Shown: piece after piece, positions 1 to 8,561 of the stretch
Layout: each line of letters starts with the position of its first letter
Numbering within the stretch: the first letter of the stretch is position 1
DNA from: Orenia marismortui DSM 5156
Lineage (GTDB): Bacteria; Bacillota; Halanaerobiia; Halobacteroidales; Halobacteroidaceae
NCBI RefSeq assembly: GCF_000379025.1
Contig: NZ_KB900620.1
Location: forward strand, 302,802 to 366,801
Direction of reading: 5' to 3'
Length of the DNA stretch: 64,000 bases
The notes under the pieces: model-generated
Seen by the model: the letters and a program-made list of their open reading frames with translations, nothing else
What the model was told of the DNA's origin: nothing
Databases searched by the model: none
Translations under genes and position numbers: made by a program

Positions 1-1445
1 TTATACTTTCCTTGTTCAAAATAAAAGTTAGCTAAACGTTTTTGATTCTCTAAAGAATCATCTAAATATAATACATATCTATATAACTCTTCTGCTTTAT
101 CTTCTTGATTAGTCTTTTTATAAAATTGAGCCAATTTTATATATCCCCATGTATCCTGTGGTGACAACTCTATAGCCTTATTATAAGAGTTAATAGCCTT
201 TAATTTTTCCCCCTGCTCTAAATAAATGTCTCCCAAATAGATTCTATATTTTTTATTTTTAGGTTCTAAATCAACTAACTTATTAGCAACTCTTCTAGCC
301 CTATCAAACATATATCTATTAGAACCATCTGCTAAACTACTATAGATTAAGTATAATTTTTCTAAATACAAACTATTATCAGGATCTAATTCAACTGCTT
401 TTTCTATAGAATTTCGAGCCCGATCAATCTTCCCTAATTGCAATTGTATCTCACCTGATAAATAATGCATCTCTGAATTATTGTAATTTGATTGTAATGA
501 TAATCTAACCTCAGCTAAAGCCTCACGATACTTGCCTTGTAATTGATAAAGTTCTACTAACCTTTTTCTATATTTTAGTGCATCTTTTATTCTTATAGCA
601 TCTTTTAAGCTAGCAACTGCAGCATCTAAGTTGCCATCTTTTTTGTAGAGGTCACTTAGTAACCAATATAATTTATCATTTCGGGGTGAGTATTTTATCT
701 TATTTTTTAACTGTTCAATCTGTTGTTTAAAGGTATCATCAAAACCTTTTGCAAAATCAAAATCAGTTAATCCTATATTAACATCCCAATTTTGATAAAT
801 AATTTCCATTAAAATTCTATCTCTAGAATTCTTCACTTCAATTTGCATAGGTAAGTAAATATTAGGATCAAATAATACAAAATTACTATAATTAATACTT
901 ACTAATTTTATATTAGCTCCATTAAAAATTTCTATCTTTGAAATTACCCTTCTTTCTTTATCAAAAAATAATCTTTGAGTTACAAACATATTCTCTAATT
1001 GAATAATATAAACTTCTCGCTCTTTATAAACTGACTCACCTAACAGCTCCATATCGTAAAAATTATCTAAATTATAAAAAGGATCTTGATAATTAGATTG
1101 TCCACCTATTGGTAAAGAATTCTTTATCATATTATAATCAGGTGGCAAATAGATCAAAGGAATGGCATTAAGTAATTTTACCTCTTCTATATTAAAGTTT
1201 TTATTCTCTTCAAAATTATTTTGGCTCATTGACCTAGTTTTTGATTTCATAATTTGGGCATAATAATCTATTACTTGATCATCTAAATATATCTTAGATA
1301 CAACTGTCCCCTTAAAATCTTTCACCTGTTTTAGAGCTGATGCAACTTCATCCAATAAACTAGTAGCTGTTAACTCTTCAGCTTTTACTTGACCAGAAAA
1401 AAACAGTGTAATAATTAGAATGCTTATTAGTAAATATCTTTTCAA
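1..1445 (-). CDS. Exported LolA-like/TPR repeat protein (partial, C-terminus beyond window)
   Basis: 481 codons are visible and the frame is still open at the left edge. The start is a TTG preceded by a strong GGAGGGGG ribosome site about 11 bases upstream. Residues 1-22 form a signal peptide (Lys-Arg, then a hydrophobic run, ending V-K-A before Glu-Glu), so the protein is probably exported. Residues ~25-215 resemble the LolA/LppX outer-membrane-lipoprotein-sorting fold (a helix with DEVASALKQVKDFKG, then beta-rich sequence). From ~235 onward there are tandem tetratricopeptide repeats with the A-x-x-x-Y/L and P-x-x pattern (for example KAVELDPDNSLYLEKL). The fold assignments rest on pattern recognition. 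A role in envelope assembly is inference. There is no lipobox cysteine. Confidence 0.75.
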   Translation of the reverse strand, partial: MKRYLLISILIITLFFSGQVKAEELTATSLLDEVASALKQVKDFKGTVVSKIYLDDQVIDYYAQIMKSKTRSMSQNNFEENKNFNIEEVKLLNAIPLIYLPPDYNMIKNSLPIGGQSNYQDPFYNLDNFYDMELLGESVYKEREVYIIQLENMFVTQRLFFDKERRVISKIEIFNGANIKLVSINYSNFVLFDPNIYLPMQIEVKNSRDRILMEIIYQNWDVNIGLTDFDFAKGFDDTFKQQIEQLKNKIKYSPRNDKLYWLLSDLYKKDGNLDAAVASLKDAIRIKDALKYRKRLVELYQLQGKYREALAEVRLSLQSNYNNSEMHYLSGEIQLQLGKIDRARNSIEKAVELDPDNSLYLEKLYLIYSSLADGSNRYMFDRARRVANKLVDLEPKNKKYRIYLGDIYLEQGEKLKAINSYNKAIELSPQDTWGYIKLAQFYKKTNQEDKAEELYRYVLYLDDSLENQKRLANFYFEQGKY

Positions 1446-1544
1446 TTTTATAACTTCCCCCTCCCAGATGCTTTGAAAACATTTATAGTTAAATATATAA
1501 ATATAACACCTTAACTTTTAAATATATTTCTATATTGAATCACC

Positions 1545-2714
1545 CTAGTCCTTTATTATATTTAAAGTAATATAGACAAAAAGTGCTACTCCAACCTTTA
1601 ATGCCTTTTCATCAAAATTAAATTTAGGATGATGCCCAGGATAATATTCTTCACTAGAATCAGCTGCGCCCAATCTAAAGAAGATACCAGAGATTTGCTG
1701 TAAATAATAAGCAAAATCTTCAGCCCCCATAGATGGTTGAGAGATATATCTTATATTGCTAACATAAGGTATATCTAAAATAACCTCCTTAACCTCTTTT
1801 ACTAGCTCAGAAGAATTGATTAAAACTGGATAGCCAAATCTATAATCTAATTCATAACCTGCCCTTTGGCTTAAAGTAATTCCTTTAATTATCTGTTCTA
1901 TCATTTCAGGAATCATATTTCTCAAGTTAGGAGATGTTGTTCTAATAGTTCCTGTTATTTCAACCTGATCAGCTATCACATTTCTCTTATACCCACCTTT
2001 AATAGTACCTAAACTTATTACAACCGATTGGTGAGGATTAATTTGCCTACTAATAATAGTCTGCAAGGCATTAATAACTTGTGAAGCTACCAAAATAGCA
2101 TCAACCCCTTGATGGGGTGCTGCTGCATGCCCACCTTTACCTTTAATAATAATATCAATTTCATCTGCAGCTGCTGAACCTGTTTTAGGTTGAATTCCAA
2201 TTACCCCTGTAGGCAAAGATTCTTCTATATGTAAACCAAATATATGATCTACTTTTGGATTATCTAATACTCCAGCTTTAACTAAAGGTTCTGCTCCTCC
2301 TGGCCCTTCTTCTGCGGGCTGAAAGATAAATTTGATCTTGCCGCTTAATTTATCTTTAAATTTACTTAATACTTTAGCTGTTGCTAAGAGAATGGCAGTA
2401 TGACCATCATGACCACAAGCATGCATTACTTCCTTAATTTTAGATTTATAGCTAACATCTGTCTTCTCTTCAATTGGTAATGCATCTATATCAGCCCGCA
2501 AAGCAATTGTTGTACCTTCACCACAATCTAGTAATCCTATAACACCAGTTTTAGCAATCTTTCTTACTTCTATACCCAAATCATCCAAAAAATCTATTAT
2601 TTTTTGAGATGTCCGATATTCTTGGAAACCCAATTCAGGATATTGATGTAGATCCCTTCTAATTGAGATTAACTCATCCTCTATTTCTTCAATATATTTA
2701 ATTATTTGATCCAT
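1545..2714 (-). CDS. M20 family amidohydrolase (N-acyl-amino-acid/hippurate hydrolase type)
   Basis: A 389-residue cytosolic metallopeptidase-fold enzyme of the M20D group, which removes acyl groups from N-acyl amino acids. The metal-ligand motif HACGHDGHTA is near residue 100, followed by EEGPGGA, GLHIEE and the C-terminal MGAEDFAYY, all in family order and at full length. A GTG three codons upstream sits directly against the AAGGAAG ribosome site, so I chose the ATG at 2714 (8-base spacing). It lies alone between the TPR gene and the toxin-antitoxin module. A near-perfect hairpin (2739-2770) sits in its 5' region. The exact substrate cannot be told from sequence. Confidence 0.9.
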   Translation of the reverse strand: MDQIIKYIEEIEDELISIRRDLHQYPELGFQEYRTSQKIIDFLDDLGIEVRKIAKTGVIGLLDCGEGTTIALRADIDALPIEEKTDVSYKSKIKEVMHACGHDGHTAILLATAKVLSKFKDKLSGKIKFIFQPAEEGPGGAEPLVKAGVLDNPKVDHIFGLHIEESLPTGVIGIQPKTGSAAADEIDIIIKGKGGHAAAPHQGVDAILVASQVINALQTIISRQINPHQSVVISLGTIKGGYKRNVIADQVEITGTIRTTSPNLRNMIPEMIEQIIKGITLSQRAGYELDYRFGYPVLINSSELVKEVKEVILDIPYVSNIRYISQPSMGAEDFAYYLQQISGIFFRLGAADSSEEYYPGHHPKFNFDEKALKVGVALFVYITLNIIKD

Positions 2715-2738
2715 AATTACCACTTCCTTAATTTAAAT

Positions 2739-2770
2739 TAGCTAACAACTATTGAATAGCTGTTAGCTAA
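2739..2770. repeat. Inverted repeat upstream of the M20 gene
   Basis: The arms TTAGCTAACA and TGTTAGCTAA are perfect complements, and the interior adds CTATT/AATAG with one mismatch, giving a stem of about 16 bp. It lies between the mazF-type gene terminator and the M20 start and has no T-run on either side, so it is not a standard terminator. Function unknown. Confidence 0.6.
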
Positions 2771-2802
2771 TACATATATATTAATTAAGAAAGTTAAAGA
2801 TA

Positions 2803-2850
2803 ACAAAAAATAATTTTAGCTAAGTAATTTGTAAATTACTTAGCTAAAAT
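2803..2850 (-). terminator. Rho-independent terminator of the toxin-antitoxin operon
   Basis: An 18-bp perfect stem (2813-2830 with 2833-2850, two-base loop) is followed on the minus strand by a TATTTTTTG tract. It starts 9 bases after the toxin stop codon. The stem is AT-rich but long. Confidence 0.8.
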
Positions 2851-2859
2851 TATTAACAA

Positions 2860-3210
2860 CTATAAATCAACTAAACCTATACTTATCTCCAATGCCTTAT
2901 TAACTTCTCCTACTATGTTATCACCGAGATGAGTTACATGTCTTTTTAAGCGTTTCTTATCTATAGTCCTAATCTGTTCTAGTAAAATTACTGAGTCTCT
3001 ATCTAAACTACAACTCTCAGAATCTATTTCTACATGTGTAGGTAATTTTGCCTTATCAATCTTAGAAGTAATAGCTGCTATAATAACTGTAGGACTATAT
3101 TTATTACCGATATCATTTTGGATTACTAATACAGGTCTCACCCCACCTTGTTCTGATCCAACAACTGGGTTCAAATCTGCATAGTAAACATCACCTCGTT
3201 TAATTGTCAA
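2860..3210 (-). CDS. mazF: MazF/NdoA (EndoA)-type endoribonuclease toxin
   Basis: A PemK/MazF toxin that cleaves single-stranded mRNA at short motifs. The sequence [21 protein letters not shown], then RPVLVIQND, is the family signature. The Arg in GGVRP and the later [15 protein letters not shown] segments match the Bacillus EndoA (NdoA) subgroup over its full ~116 residues. The start is probably TTG at 3210 (GGAG ten bases upstream); a GTG at 3219 lies too close to the ribosome site and overlaps the antitoxin stop. It is encoded directly after its antitoxin, two bases apart with this start, indicating translational coupling. It is likely autoregulated through the antitoxin's DNA-binding domain. 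Confidence 0.93.
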   Translation of the reverse strand: MTIKRGDVYYADLNPVVGSEQGGVRPVLVIQNDIGNKYSPTVIIAAITSKIDKAKLPTHVEIDSESCSLDRDSVILLEQIRTIDKKRLKRHVTHLGDNIVGEVNKALEISIGLVDL

Positions 3211-3211
3211 T

Positions 3212-3487
3212 TTAATCACACTCCGCTAATCTAGCCTCATAATTAAAAAAGGTGTTATTCTCAACCATGAAAGATTCAGTTGCTATACCTAGGTTTAATT
3301 TAGACATTTCTAAATAGCCTTGTCTCATTTCATCTTTAAATTTATTAACCCTCAGCTCTTTTACATAAACCTCCATAGCTTCACTAATAAATTGACTCCG
3401 ATCTTGATTATCCTCTTTAATAAACCCGTCAATTTCCTTTAATAAATTATTCGGCAAGCTAATCATAACCTTTTTCAAATTAGTCAA
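3212..3487 (-). CDS. mazE: EndoAI/MazE-type ribbon-helix-helix antitoxin
   Basis: A 91-residue antitoxin. The N-terminal ribbon-helix-helix ([26 protein letters not shown]) binds operator DNA. The C-terminal tail [18 protein letters not shown] matches the part of Bacillus EndoAI that inserts into the EndoA toxin and blocks its active site. The start is probably TTG at 3487, 6-7 bases after GGGGGTG; a GTG at 3496 overlaps that ribosome site. It is cotranscribed with the toxin gene that follows. The same Gly-Tyr-x-x-Met-(S/A)-x-Leu-Asn-Leu tail motif recurs in the small gene just upstream (3669-3830). Confidence 0.9.
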   Translation of the reverse strand: MTNLKKVMISLPNNLLKEIDGFIKEDNQDRSQFISEAMEVYVKELRVNKFKDEMRQGYLEMSKLNLGIATESFMVENNTFFNYEARLAECD

Positions 3488-3634
3488 AAAGAACACCCCC
3501 AGATTGTAGCTGAAACTTACATTAATATATGTGTAATAAATTTATAGTGTGTACATTAAGTTTTAATTTAGTAAATAAAAATAATCTATACCCTAGTTTT
3601 TACATTATTCTACAAAATATACATATTAGATAGA

Positions 3635-3661
3635 ATAAAAAGAGACGCTATAAACGTCTCT
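3635..3661 (-). terminator. Rho-independent terminator after the small antitoxin-tail gene
   Basis: The stem AGAGACG/CGTCTCT (3641-3647 with 3655-3661, 7-base loop) is followed on the minus strand by TTTTTAT. It starts 8 bases after the stop codon at 3669 and separates that gene from the mazEF-type operon. Confidence 0.9.
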
Positions 3662-3668
3662 ATATATT

Positions 3669-3830
3669 CTAAAAATATTGATAAGCTTCTCTATCTGCTG
3701 GTAATCCCTCCTGGGCCAATTTCAAATTCAAGTCTGCCATTTGGCAGTAGCCTCTCTTTAATCTTTCACGTAATTTTTCCTTGTCTTCTGTTCTAATAGA
3801 CCTTTTCCTTAACAATTGGCTTTGACCCAT
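3669..3830 (-). CDS. Small protein with EndoAI-like toxin-neutralising tail, no DNA-binding domain
   Basis: A 53-residue open frame with an ATG start, a good GAGGTG ribosome site, its own sigma-A promoter (3882-3911) and its own terminator (3635-3661), so I consider it a real gene. Residues ~20-40 read ERLKRGYCQMADLNLKLAQE, matching the neighbouring antitoxin's tail ([19 protein letters not shown]) in the G-Y-x-x-M-x-x-L-N-L core. The N-terminus is basic (MGQSQLLRKRSIRTEDKEK) and has no ribbon-helix-helix. It could be a solo antitoxin or modulator of the adjacent MazF-like toxin; that role is inference. I know of no characterised protein that I could assign it to. Confidence 0.8.
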   Translation of the reverse strand: MGQSQLLRKRSIRTEDKEKLRERLKRGYCQMADLNLKLAQEGLPADREAYQYF

Positions 3831-3881
3831 AGTTTTTATCACCTCATATTAAGTTATAACTACATAAAAGCCACTAAAAAC

Positions 3882-3911
3882 ATTATATATTATCTATAAC
3901 TTATATGTCAA
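3882..3911 (-). promoter_or_regulatory. Sigma-A promoter of the small antitoxin-tail gene
   Basis: On the minus strand, TTGACA (3906-3911), an 18-base spacer and TATAAT (3882-3887), both consensus. The start codon lies about 50 bases downstream. Confidence 0.85.
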
Positions 3912-3965
3912 TAGAGTTAAGAATTTATTATTCATTTCGGACAAGTAATTTATCCCAATTGCTTT

Positions 3966-6206
3966 TTATAAATCATAATAATATCCATTAGATTTAATAT
4001 ATTCAATTAAATTATCATAAGTTGGATGAACAGTAACAGTAGAAGAATCTCCAATAATTATTAACTTTCTTTTTGCCCTAGTTAAGGATACATTAAGTCT
4101 TCTAATGTCTCTTAAAAAACCAATCTTAGCTTTATTATTACTTCTAACTAATGATAATATTATTATTTCTTTCTCACGGCCTTGAAAAGCATCTATCGTA
4201 CTTATCTCTATACCTTCTCTTTTTGATAATCCTTTAATTAAATCAACTTGATCCTTATAAGGAGAAATAACAGCTAACTCACTCTTATCTAAGCCTGCAC
4301 TAATAATGTGATTAATAGTTTCTACACTTAGTTCAGCTTCCATTCGATTATAAATTGAACTAGAACCTTTTTTATAATTTTCAGGAGCCTCCATACCCTT
4401 AGTATCCAAAAAAACAACAGCTTCTTTACAGCTCAAAGATCTTTCTGTAGGTGAATTGCCTTCGGAAAAATTAAGCTCTAGCTGATGGATATTAATATCT
4501 TTAATATCTCTTGCAGCAACTAATTTCTGATTATAAAACTCCTGACTTGCAAAATTCATTATATCTTTATTCATCCGATATTGAAGCTCTAATACTTCTT
4601 TAGCATTAGATCCATGAATCTCTACTAATCTTTCAAATAAAGACTTATCTAGTCCCTTTTCTTTAGCCCGTTGATTTAATATAGTTGGAGGTAATTGTTT
4701 ATGATCTCCTAATAGTATAACTTTATTAGCTTTAACCAAAGGAATTAAAGCTGAAGGTTCTGTAGCTTGTGTAGCCTCATCTACCAATAATAAATCAAAA
4801 TTATTATCTGCCAACACTTCTGAACCAGCCGTAGAATTTGTACTACAAACTATATCAGCATTATTAATTAAATCATCGATAGCCTCTGTTTCCAATTTAT
4901 TTATTTCTCTAAATAAATTATCAATTTTTTCTTGTAGATTTATCCACTTTGCCATCTCTTTAATCTTTTCAGCTGCTATCCCTCTATTGCTTCTACCCTG
5001 TTTAGCAAACTTTTTAATCTGTTGATTACTCATTCCCCTTCTCCATCTACCACTAGGATGAGTAAAATTCTTTTGTTCTCCTATTAATTCATAAACTTCT
5101 TCTCTAAATTCAACAGCTTCTTTATATTTAGGATGTTCTTGAACTAAATAATCAAGACTATGTTCTCTAAGATCAGTAGTTACCCTTGCTGGATGGCCTA
5201 CTCTAACAACTTTTATCCCCTTGTTAATTAATCTTTCTACCAAATTATCTACTGCAATATTAGAAGCAGCAGTAGCTAATATATTATTATATCTACTGAT
5301 AGATTGTTCCAATATCTCAATTGCCGTCATCGTCTTACCTGTTCCTGGTGGACCATGTATTAGAAATAAATCCTTAGCAGCCAAAGCAGATTCCACCGCT
5401 CTTTTTTGAGATTTGTTTAAGCAACTATCTTCAAGCTCTAAGGAGAATCTATCATTAAATTTAATTTCTTCTAATCCTAATAGTTTATCTCTTAATTCTT
5501 TTAATCTGCCTTTAGCATTTTTTAGCTTAGACAATGAATCTAACATTCTTTGATAAGTAATATCATTAACATAAAGGTCTAGCCTAAGATTTTTCCCATA
5601 GACAAATTTATTTGGTCTATTATCAAAAACTACAGTTATTGAATAATTACTTAATTCTACTACTGTACCTGTTGGGTTATTTTTAGCTAAGGGATTATTT
5701 CTAGAAATCATCACTAAATCACCAACACTAATTTGATGATCTGGTAAAGCTTGTCCTTGCCTTTGACACATAAACTTAATTGAAGTTTTCCCACCAAAAG
5801 CTTCCCCTTGATCTCGACCCTTCAACTTGATTATAGCCCTTCCCCTTTTTTGCCGTTCATAACCAGTGAGATTCTTAATCTCTAATTCATGCCTTTTCAT
5901 CTCTTCTTCTCTTTCTAATTGAACTAAGTAGCGGAATTTCTTGATATACTTTTCCACCTGCTGTAATTTATCTTTAAATCCATCATCTAAATAGATCTTT
6001 ACCTTTTCTCCTGCTATCTGACTATTATTCATAGTTTTAACTACCTTTTTTGCAACACTATCATCTATTTCTACAAAGGCAAAATCATCTTTAAGATTGA
6101 TTTTACCTATTTTTTTAGCATTAATTTCAGCTTCATTAGTAAAAGCCCCTACAATATCACCAGGGCCAATATTATCTGTTATGTCTTCAATTACTACTAT
6201 ACTCAT
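3966..6206 (-). CDS. SF1B DNA/RNA helicase (IGHMBP2-like) with N-terminal DbpA-type RNA-binding domain
   Basis: A 746-residue superfamily 1B helicase of the Upf1/IGHMBP2 group. Visible motifs: Q-motif region LNKSQKRAVESAL, Walker A GPPGTGKT (~285-292), DEATQ Walker B (~475), GDHKQLPPT, YRMN, and the C-terminal ISTIDAFQGREKEIIILSLVRSN and LTRAKRKLIIIGD. Residues ~13-75 (GDIVGAFTNEAEI, KKIGKI, FAFVEI) look like the DbpA/DeaD C-terminal RNA-binding fold, here at the N-terminus of an SF1 enzyme. Residues ~80-260 are the beta-barrel/stalk segment. The start is ATG with GGGGGG upstream. The domain fusion suggests an RNA or RNA-DNA hybrid substrate; that is inference. Confidence 0.9.
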   Translation of the reverse strand: MSIVVIEDITDNIGPGDIVGAFTNEAEINAKKIGKINLKDDFAFVEIDDSVAKKVVKTMNNSQIAGEKVKIYLDDGFKDKLQQVEKYIKKFRYLVQLEREEEMKRHELEIKNLTGYERQKRGRAIIKLKGRDQGEAFGGKTSIKFMCQRQGQALPDHQISVGDLVMISRNNPLAKNNPTGTVVELSNYSITVVFDNRPNKFVYGKNLRLDLYVNDITYQRMLDSLSKLKNAKGRLKELRDKLLGLEEIKFNDRFSLELEDSCLNKSQKRAVESALAAKDLFLIHGPPGTGKTMTAIEILEQSISRYNNILATAASNIAVDNLVERLINKGIKVVRVGHPARVTTDLREHSLDYLVQEHPKYKEAVEFREEVYELIGEQKNFTHPSGRWRRGMSNQQIKKFAKQGRSNRGIAAEKIKEMAKWINLQEKIDNLFREINKLETEAIDDLINNADIVCSTNSTAGSEVLADNNFDLLLVDEATQATEPSALIPLVKANKVILLGDHKQLPPTILNQRAKEKGLDKSLFERLVEIHGSNAKEVLELQYRMNKDIMNFASQEFYNQKLVAARDIKDINIHQLELNFSEGNSPTERSLSCKEAVVFLDTKGMEAPENYKKGSSSIYNRMEAELSVETINHIISAGLDKSELAVISPYKDQVDLIKGLSKREGIEISTIDAFQGREKEIIILSLVRSNNKAKIGFLRDIRRLNVSLTRAKRKLIIIGDSSTVTVHPTYDNLIEYIKSNGYYYDL

Positions 6207-6225
6207 TATATCCCCCCTATATAAA

Positions 6226-6249
6226 GATCACACCCTTACAGGTGTGATC
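6226..6249 (-). terminator. Hairpin between the CBS-pair gene and the helicase gene
   Basis: A perfect 9-bp stem GATCACACC/GGTGTGATC with a 6-base loop, followed on the minus strand by TTTATATA. It sits about 20 bases before the helicase start. The T-run is short, so it may be a weak terminator or attenuator. Confidence 0.6.
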
Positions 6250-6317
6250 ACATTAATGAGTATAGCAAAAAAATTTAGGGTAGTCAAAAATCTAATTCAC
6301 CTAAATACTATTCAAAT

Positions 6318-6773
6318 TTAATCTAATATACCTTCGCTTATATACCTTACTATATCCCCTCTACTAACTATTCCTATTAACTTAGCATCTTGTATAACTG
6401 GTACACGATTTACTTCATCTTCAGTCAATATTGTAGCAATATCTTCTACACTTGTATCAGGACTAACTGTTATCAAATCAGTAGTCATAATATCTTTAAC
6501 CTTGACCCCTACCATCTTTTTGAAATCCTTTTCAAATTTCTCAAAGCTCTCTAAATAGAAGACACTATCTAAAAAGTAAACATAATTAGGAAAATTCAAC
6601 TTTTTATCTCTAACGATTAAATCACCTTCACTAACTATTCCTACTACTTCTCCATCCTCTAAAACTGGCACACCACTGATTTTATTATCAGTTAATACCT
6701 TAGCTACTTCCTTTACAGTCTGTTCAGGTGTAACAGTAATTACTTCTTTAGTCATAATCTCTTTTGCTATCAT
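6318..6773 (-). CDS. CBS-domain pair protein
   Basis: A 151-residue protein made only of two CBS domains (Bateman module), residues ~1-58 and ~90-150, each beginning with a V-K-D-I-M-T-like helix (AKEIMTKEVITVTPEQTV and VKDIMTTDLITVSPDTSV). Such pairs bind adenosine nucleotides and act as energy or nucleotide sensors. The partner cannot be told from this sequence. The ribosome site AAGGAGGGG precedes the ATG. It follows the nnr gene across a tandem heptamer repeat, and the helicase gene follows it after a hairpin. Confidence 0.9.
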   Translation of the reverse strand: MIAKEIMTKEVITVTPEQTVKEVAKVLTDNKISGVPVLEDGEVVGIVSEGDLIVRDKKLNFPNYVYFLDSVFYLESFEKFEKDFKKMVGVKVKDIMTTDLITVSPDTSVEDIATILTEDEVNRVPVIQDAKLIGIVSRGDIVRYISEGILD

Positions 6774-6824
6774 ACTATCCCCTCCTTAAATTAGTTGTTA
6801 TTAACTATTAATTGGTAATTACCT

Positions 6825-6904
6825 ACTTGTCACTTGTCACTTGTCACTTGTCACTTGTCACTTGTCACTTGTCACTTGTCACTTGTCACTTGTCACTTGT
6901 CACT
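6825..6904. repeat. Tandem heptamer repeat (ACTTGTC)n, about 11.4 copies
   Basis: Eighty bases of uninterrupted 7-bp units, ACTTGTC on the plus strand. The repeat begins inside the last codons of the nnr gene: that gene's final residues (VTSDK) and TGA stop are written by the repeat itself. The rest forms the spacer before the CBS gene. Because the unit is not a multiple of three but the stop lies in the gene-proximal copies, copy-number change would affect spacer length and not the protein. Confidence 0.98.
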
Positions 6905-8448
6905 ACCTTTAACGCTTGTGGCAAATAATCTATTAAATTACTTGGCAATAAACTATATTCTGTTAAATCTTCTACTGCCAAGTCACCAGCTAATCCATGT
7001 AAATAAGTTGCTATAATAGTGGCAGCTCTGACATCTATATTCTTTTGTGCCAATAATCCAGCAATTAATCCAGTTAAGACGTCTCCACTACCACCAGTAG
7101 CCATTCCAGAATTTCCAGTAGGATTGATATAAATATCCCCTTTAGGTGTAGCTATTATTGTTCTAGCTCCTTTCAATAATAAAACCACTCCATATTCTTG
7201 AGAAAATTCTTTAGCGATCTTTATACTATTTTTTTTAATATACTTGATACTCTTATTTACTAATCTAGACATTTCACCAGGGTGAGGAGTTAAAATAGTT
7301 GATCCTTCTCTTTCTTTTAATATCTCTAAATTATTTATAACATTTAACCCATCTGCATCTATAACTAATGTTTTATCTGTCTGCTTAAGAAGACTATTTA
7401 CAATATACTCTATCTCATCTCTAGCAGTCAAACCTGGACCAATTGCTAATACATCTCTATTATTAATCAACTTCTCTATCTCTTCTAGAGCAGCTATAGC
7501 TAATGTACCAAACTCTGTTTCAGATAAAGGATAAGTCATAGCTTCAGTTAATTTATTCTCTAAGATAGAATTTAAGCTTTTTGGAATAGCAACTGTTACT
7601 AATCCTGCCCCTATCTTCAAGCTAGCTTGAGCAGCTAAGGTAGCTGCACCAGTCATTCCTGTTGAACCTGCTACTAAAAGCAATCTACCATAAGTACCTT
7701 TATGACTATCCTTCTCCCTAGTTGGCAATAAATCATTAATTAGTTTATCAGTTATCAAATGAATGTCTATATTTTGTTGCTTAATCACTTGATGTGGAAT
7801 ACCTATATCTACTATATTTAATTTCCCAACATATTCTGCTCCTGGATATAGTATAGTACCCAACTTGGGAAGAGCAAAAGTAATAGTCTCTTTAGCTTGA
7901 ATAGCTATATCTTCAACTCTTCCTGTATCTGCCTCTACTCCCGAGGGAATATCAATGGAAATCACAGGTAGATTTGATTTATTTACTATAGAAATAACCT
8001 TATGATATATTCCCCTTAACTTACCCTTAATACCTATTCCTAATAATGCATCAATTATTAAGTCACTACTATCTAATCTAGTTTTTAGATCTAATAGCTC
8101 TTCTACCATTACTATTTCTTTTACTTCGATTTTTAACTTCTCTAATATATTTAAATTAACTTTAGCATCACCTGTAACCTTAACCTTCTCTCCTACAATA
8201 AAGACTTCAACATTATATCCAGCCTCCTGAAACATACGAGCAACTGCAAAACCATCACCACCGTTATTACCTGTGCCTGCTAAGACTATAACCTTATTCT
8301 TTTTGAGGTCAGATAAATAATCCTTAGCTACCTTTTTAACCTCCAACGCTGCTCTTTCCATTAATACTATGCCAGGAATGCCTACCTCTTCAATACTATA
8401 ACGATCAATCTCTTTCATTTGATCAGCAGTTACTACTCTAATCTTCAT
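6886..8448 (-). CDS. nnr: Bifunctional NAD(P)H-hydrate epimerase / ADP-dependent dehydratase
   Basis: A metabolite-repair enzyme that epimerises and dehydrates damaged NADHX/NADPHX. Residues ~1-210 form the YjeF N-terminal epimerase domain (VTADQMKEIDRY, GTGNNGGDGFAVAR). Residues ~225-510 form the ribokinase-like dehydratase (GSTGMTGAATLAA, LTPHPGEM, NPTGNSGMATGGSGDVLTG). I chose the ATG at 8448. An upstream in-frame extension to 8493 has no ribosome site. The only Shine-Dalgarno-like stretch (GGAGGTG) nearly abuts this ATG, so the start is not certain. The C-terminal codons run into the heptamer repeat. Confidence 0.92.
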   Translation of the reverse strand: MKIRVVTADQMKEIDRYSIEEVGIPGIVLMERAALEVKKVAKDYLSDLKKNKVIVLAGTGNNGGDGFAVARMFQEAGYNVEVFIVGEKVKVTGDAKVNLNILEKLKIEVKEIVMVEELLDLKTRLDSSDLIIDALLGIGIKGKLRGIYHKVISIVNKSNLPVISIDIPSGVEADTGRVEDIAIQAKETITFALPKLGTILYPGAEYVGKLNIVDIGIPHQVIKQQNIDIHLITDKLINDLLPTREKDSHKGTYGRLLLVAGSTGMTGAATLAAQASLKIGAGLVTVAIPKSLNSILENKLTEAMTYPLSETEFGTLAIAALEEIEKLINNRDVLAIGPGLTARDEIEYIVNSLLKQTDKTLVIDADGLNVINNLEILKEREGSTILTPHPGEMSRLVNKSIKYIKKNSIKIAKEFSQEYGVVLLLKGARTIIATPKGDIYINPTGNSGMATGGSGDVLTGLIAGLLAQKNIDVRAATIIATYLHGLAGDLAVEDLTEYSLLPSNLIDYLPQALKVVTSDK

Positions 8449-8561
8449 CACCTCCAAAAGCACAAAGCATTGATAAATTATAATCAAAAACAATAAACCC
8501 CTTGAAATCTATTAAATTTCTAATAGGTTTCAATTAGAAATTATTTATTATAAATTGTAAA

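Noticed and set aside
5221-5409. Open frame on the plus strand inside the helicase gene
   Set aside because: It is the complement of the conserved Walker A region of the helicase, with no ribosome site; the same applies to other plus-strand frames inside ilvB, leuD, rpoA, rplP, tuf and fusA.
6825-6904. CRISPR array
   Set aside because: The units are 7 bp, contiguous and identical with no spacers; it is a simple tandem repeat.
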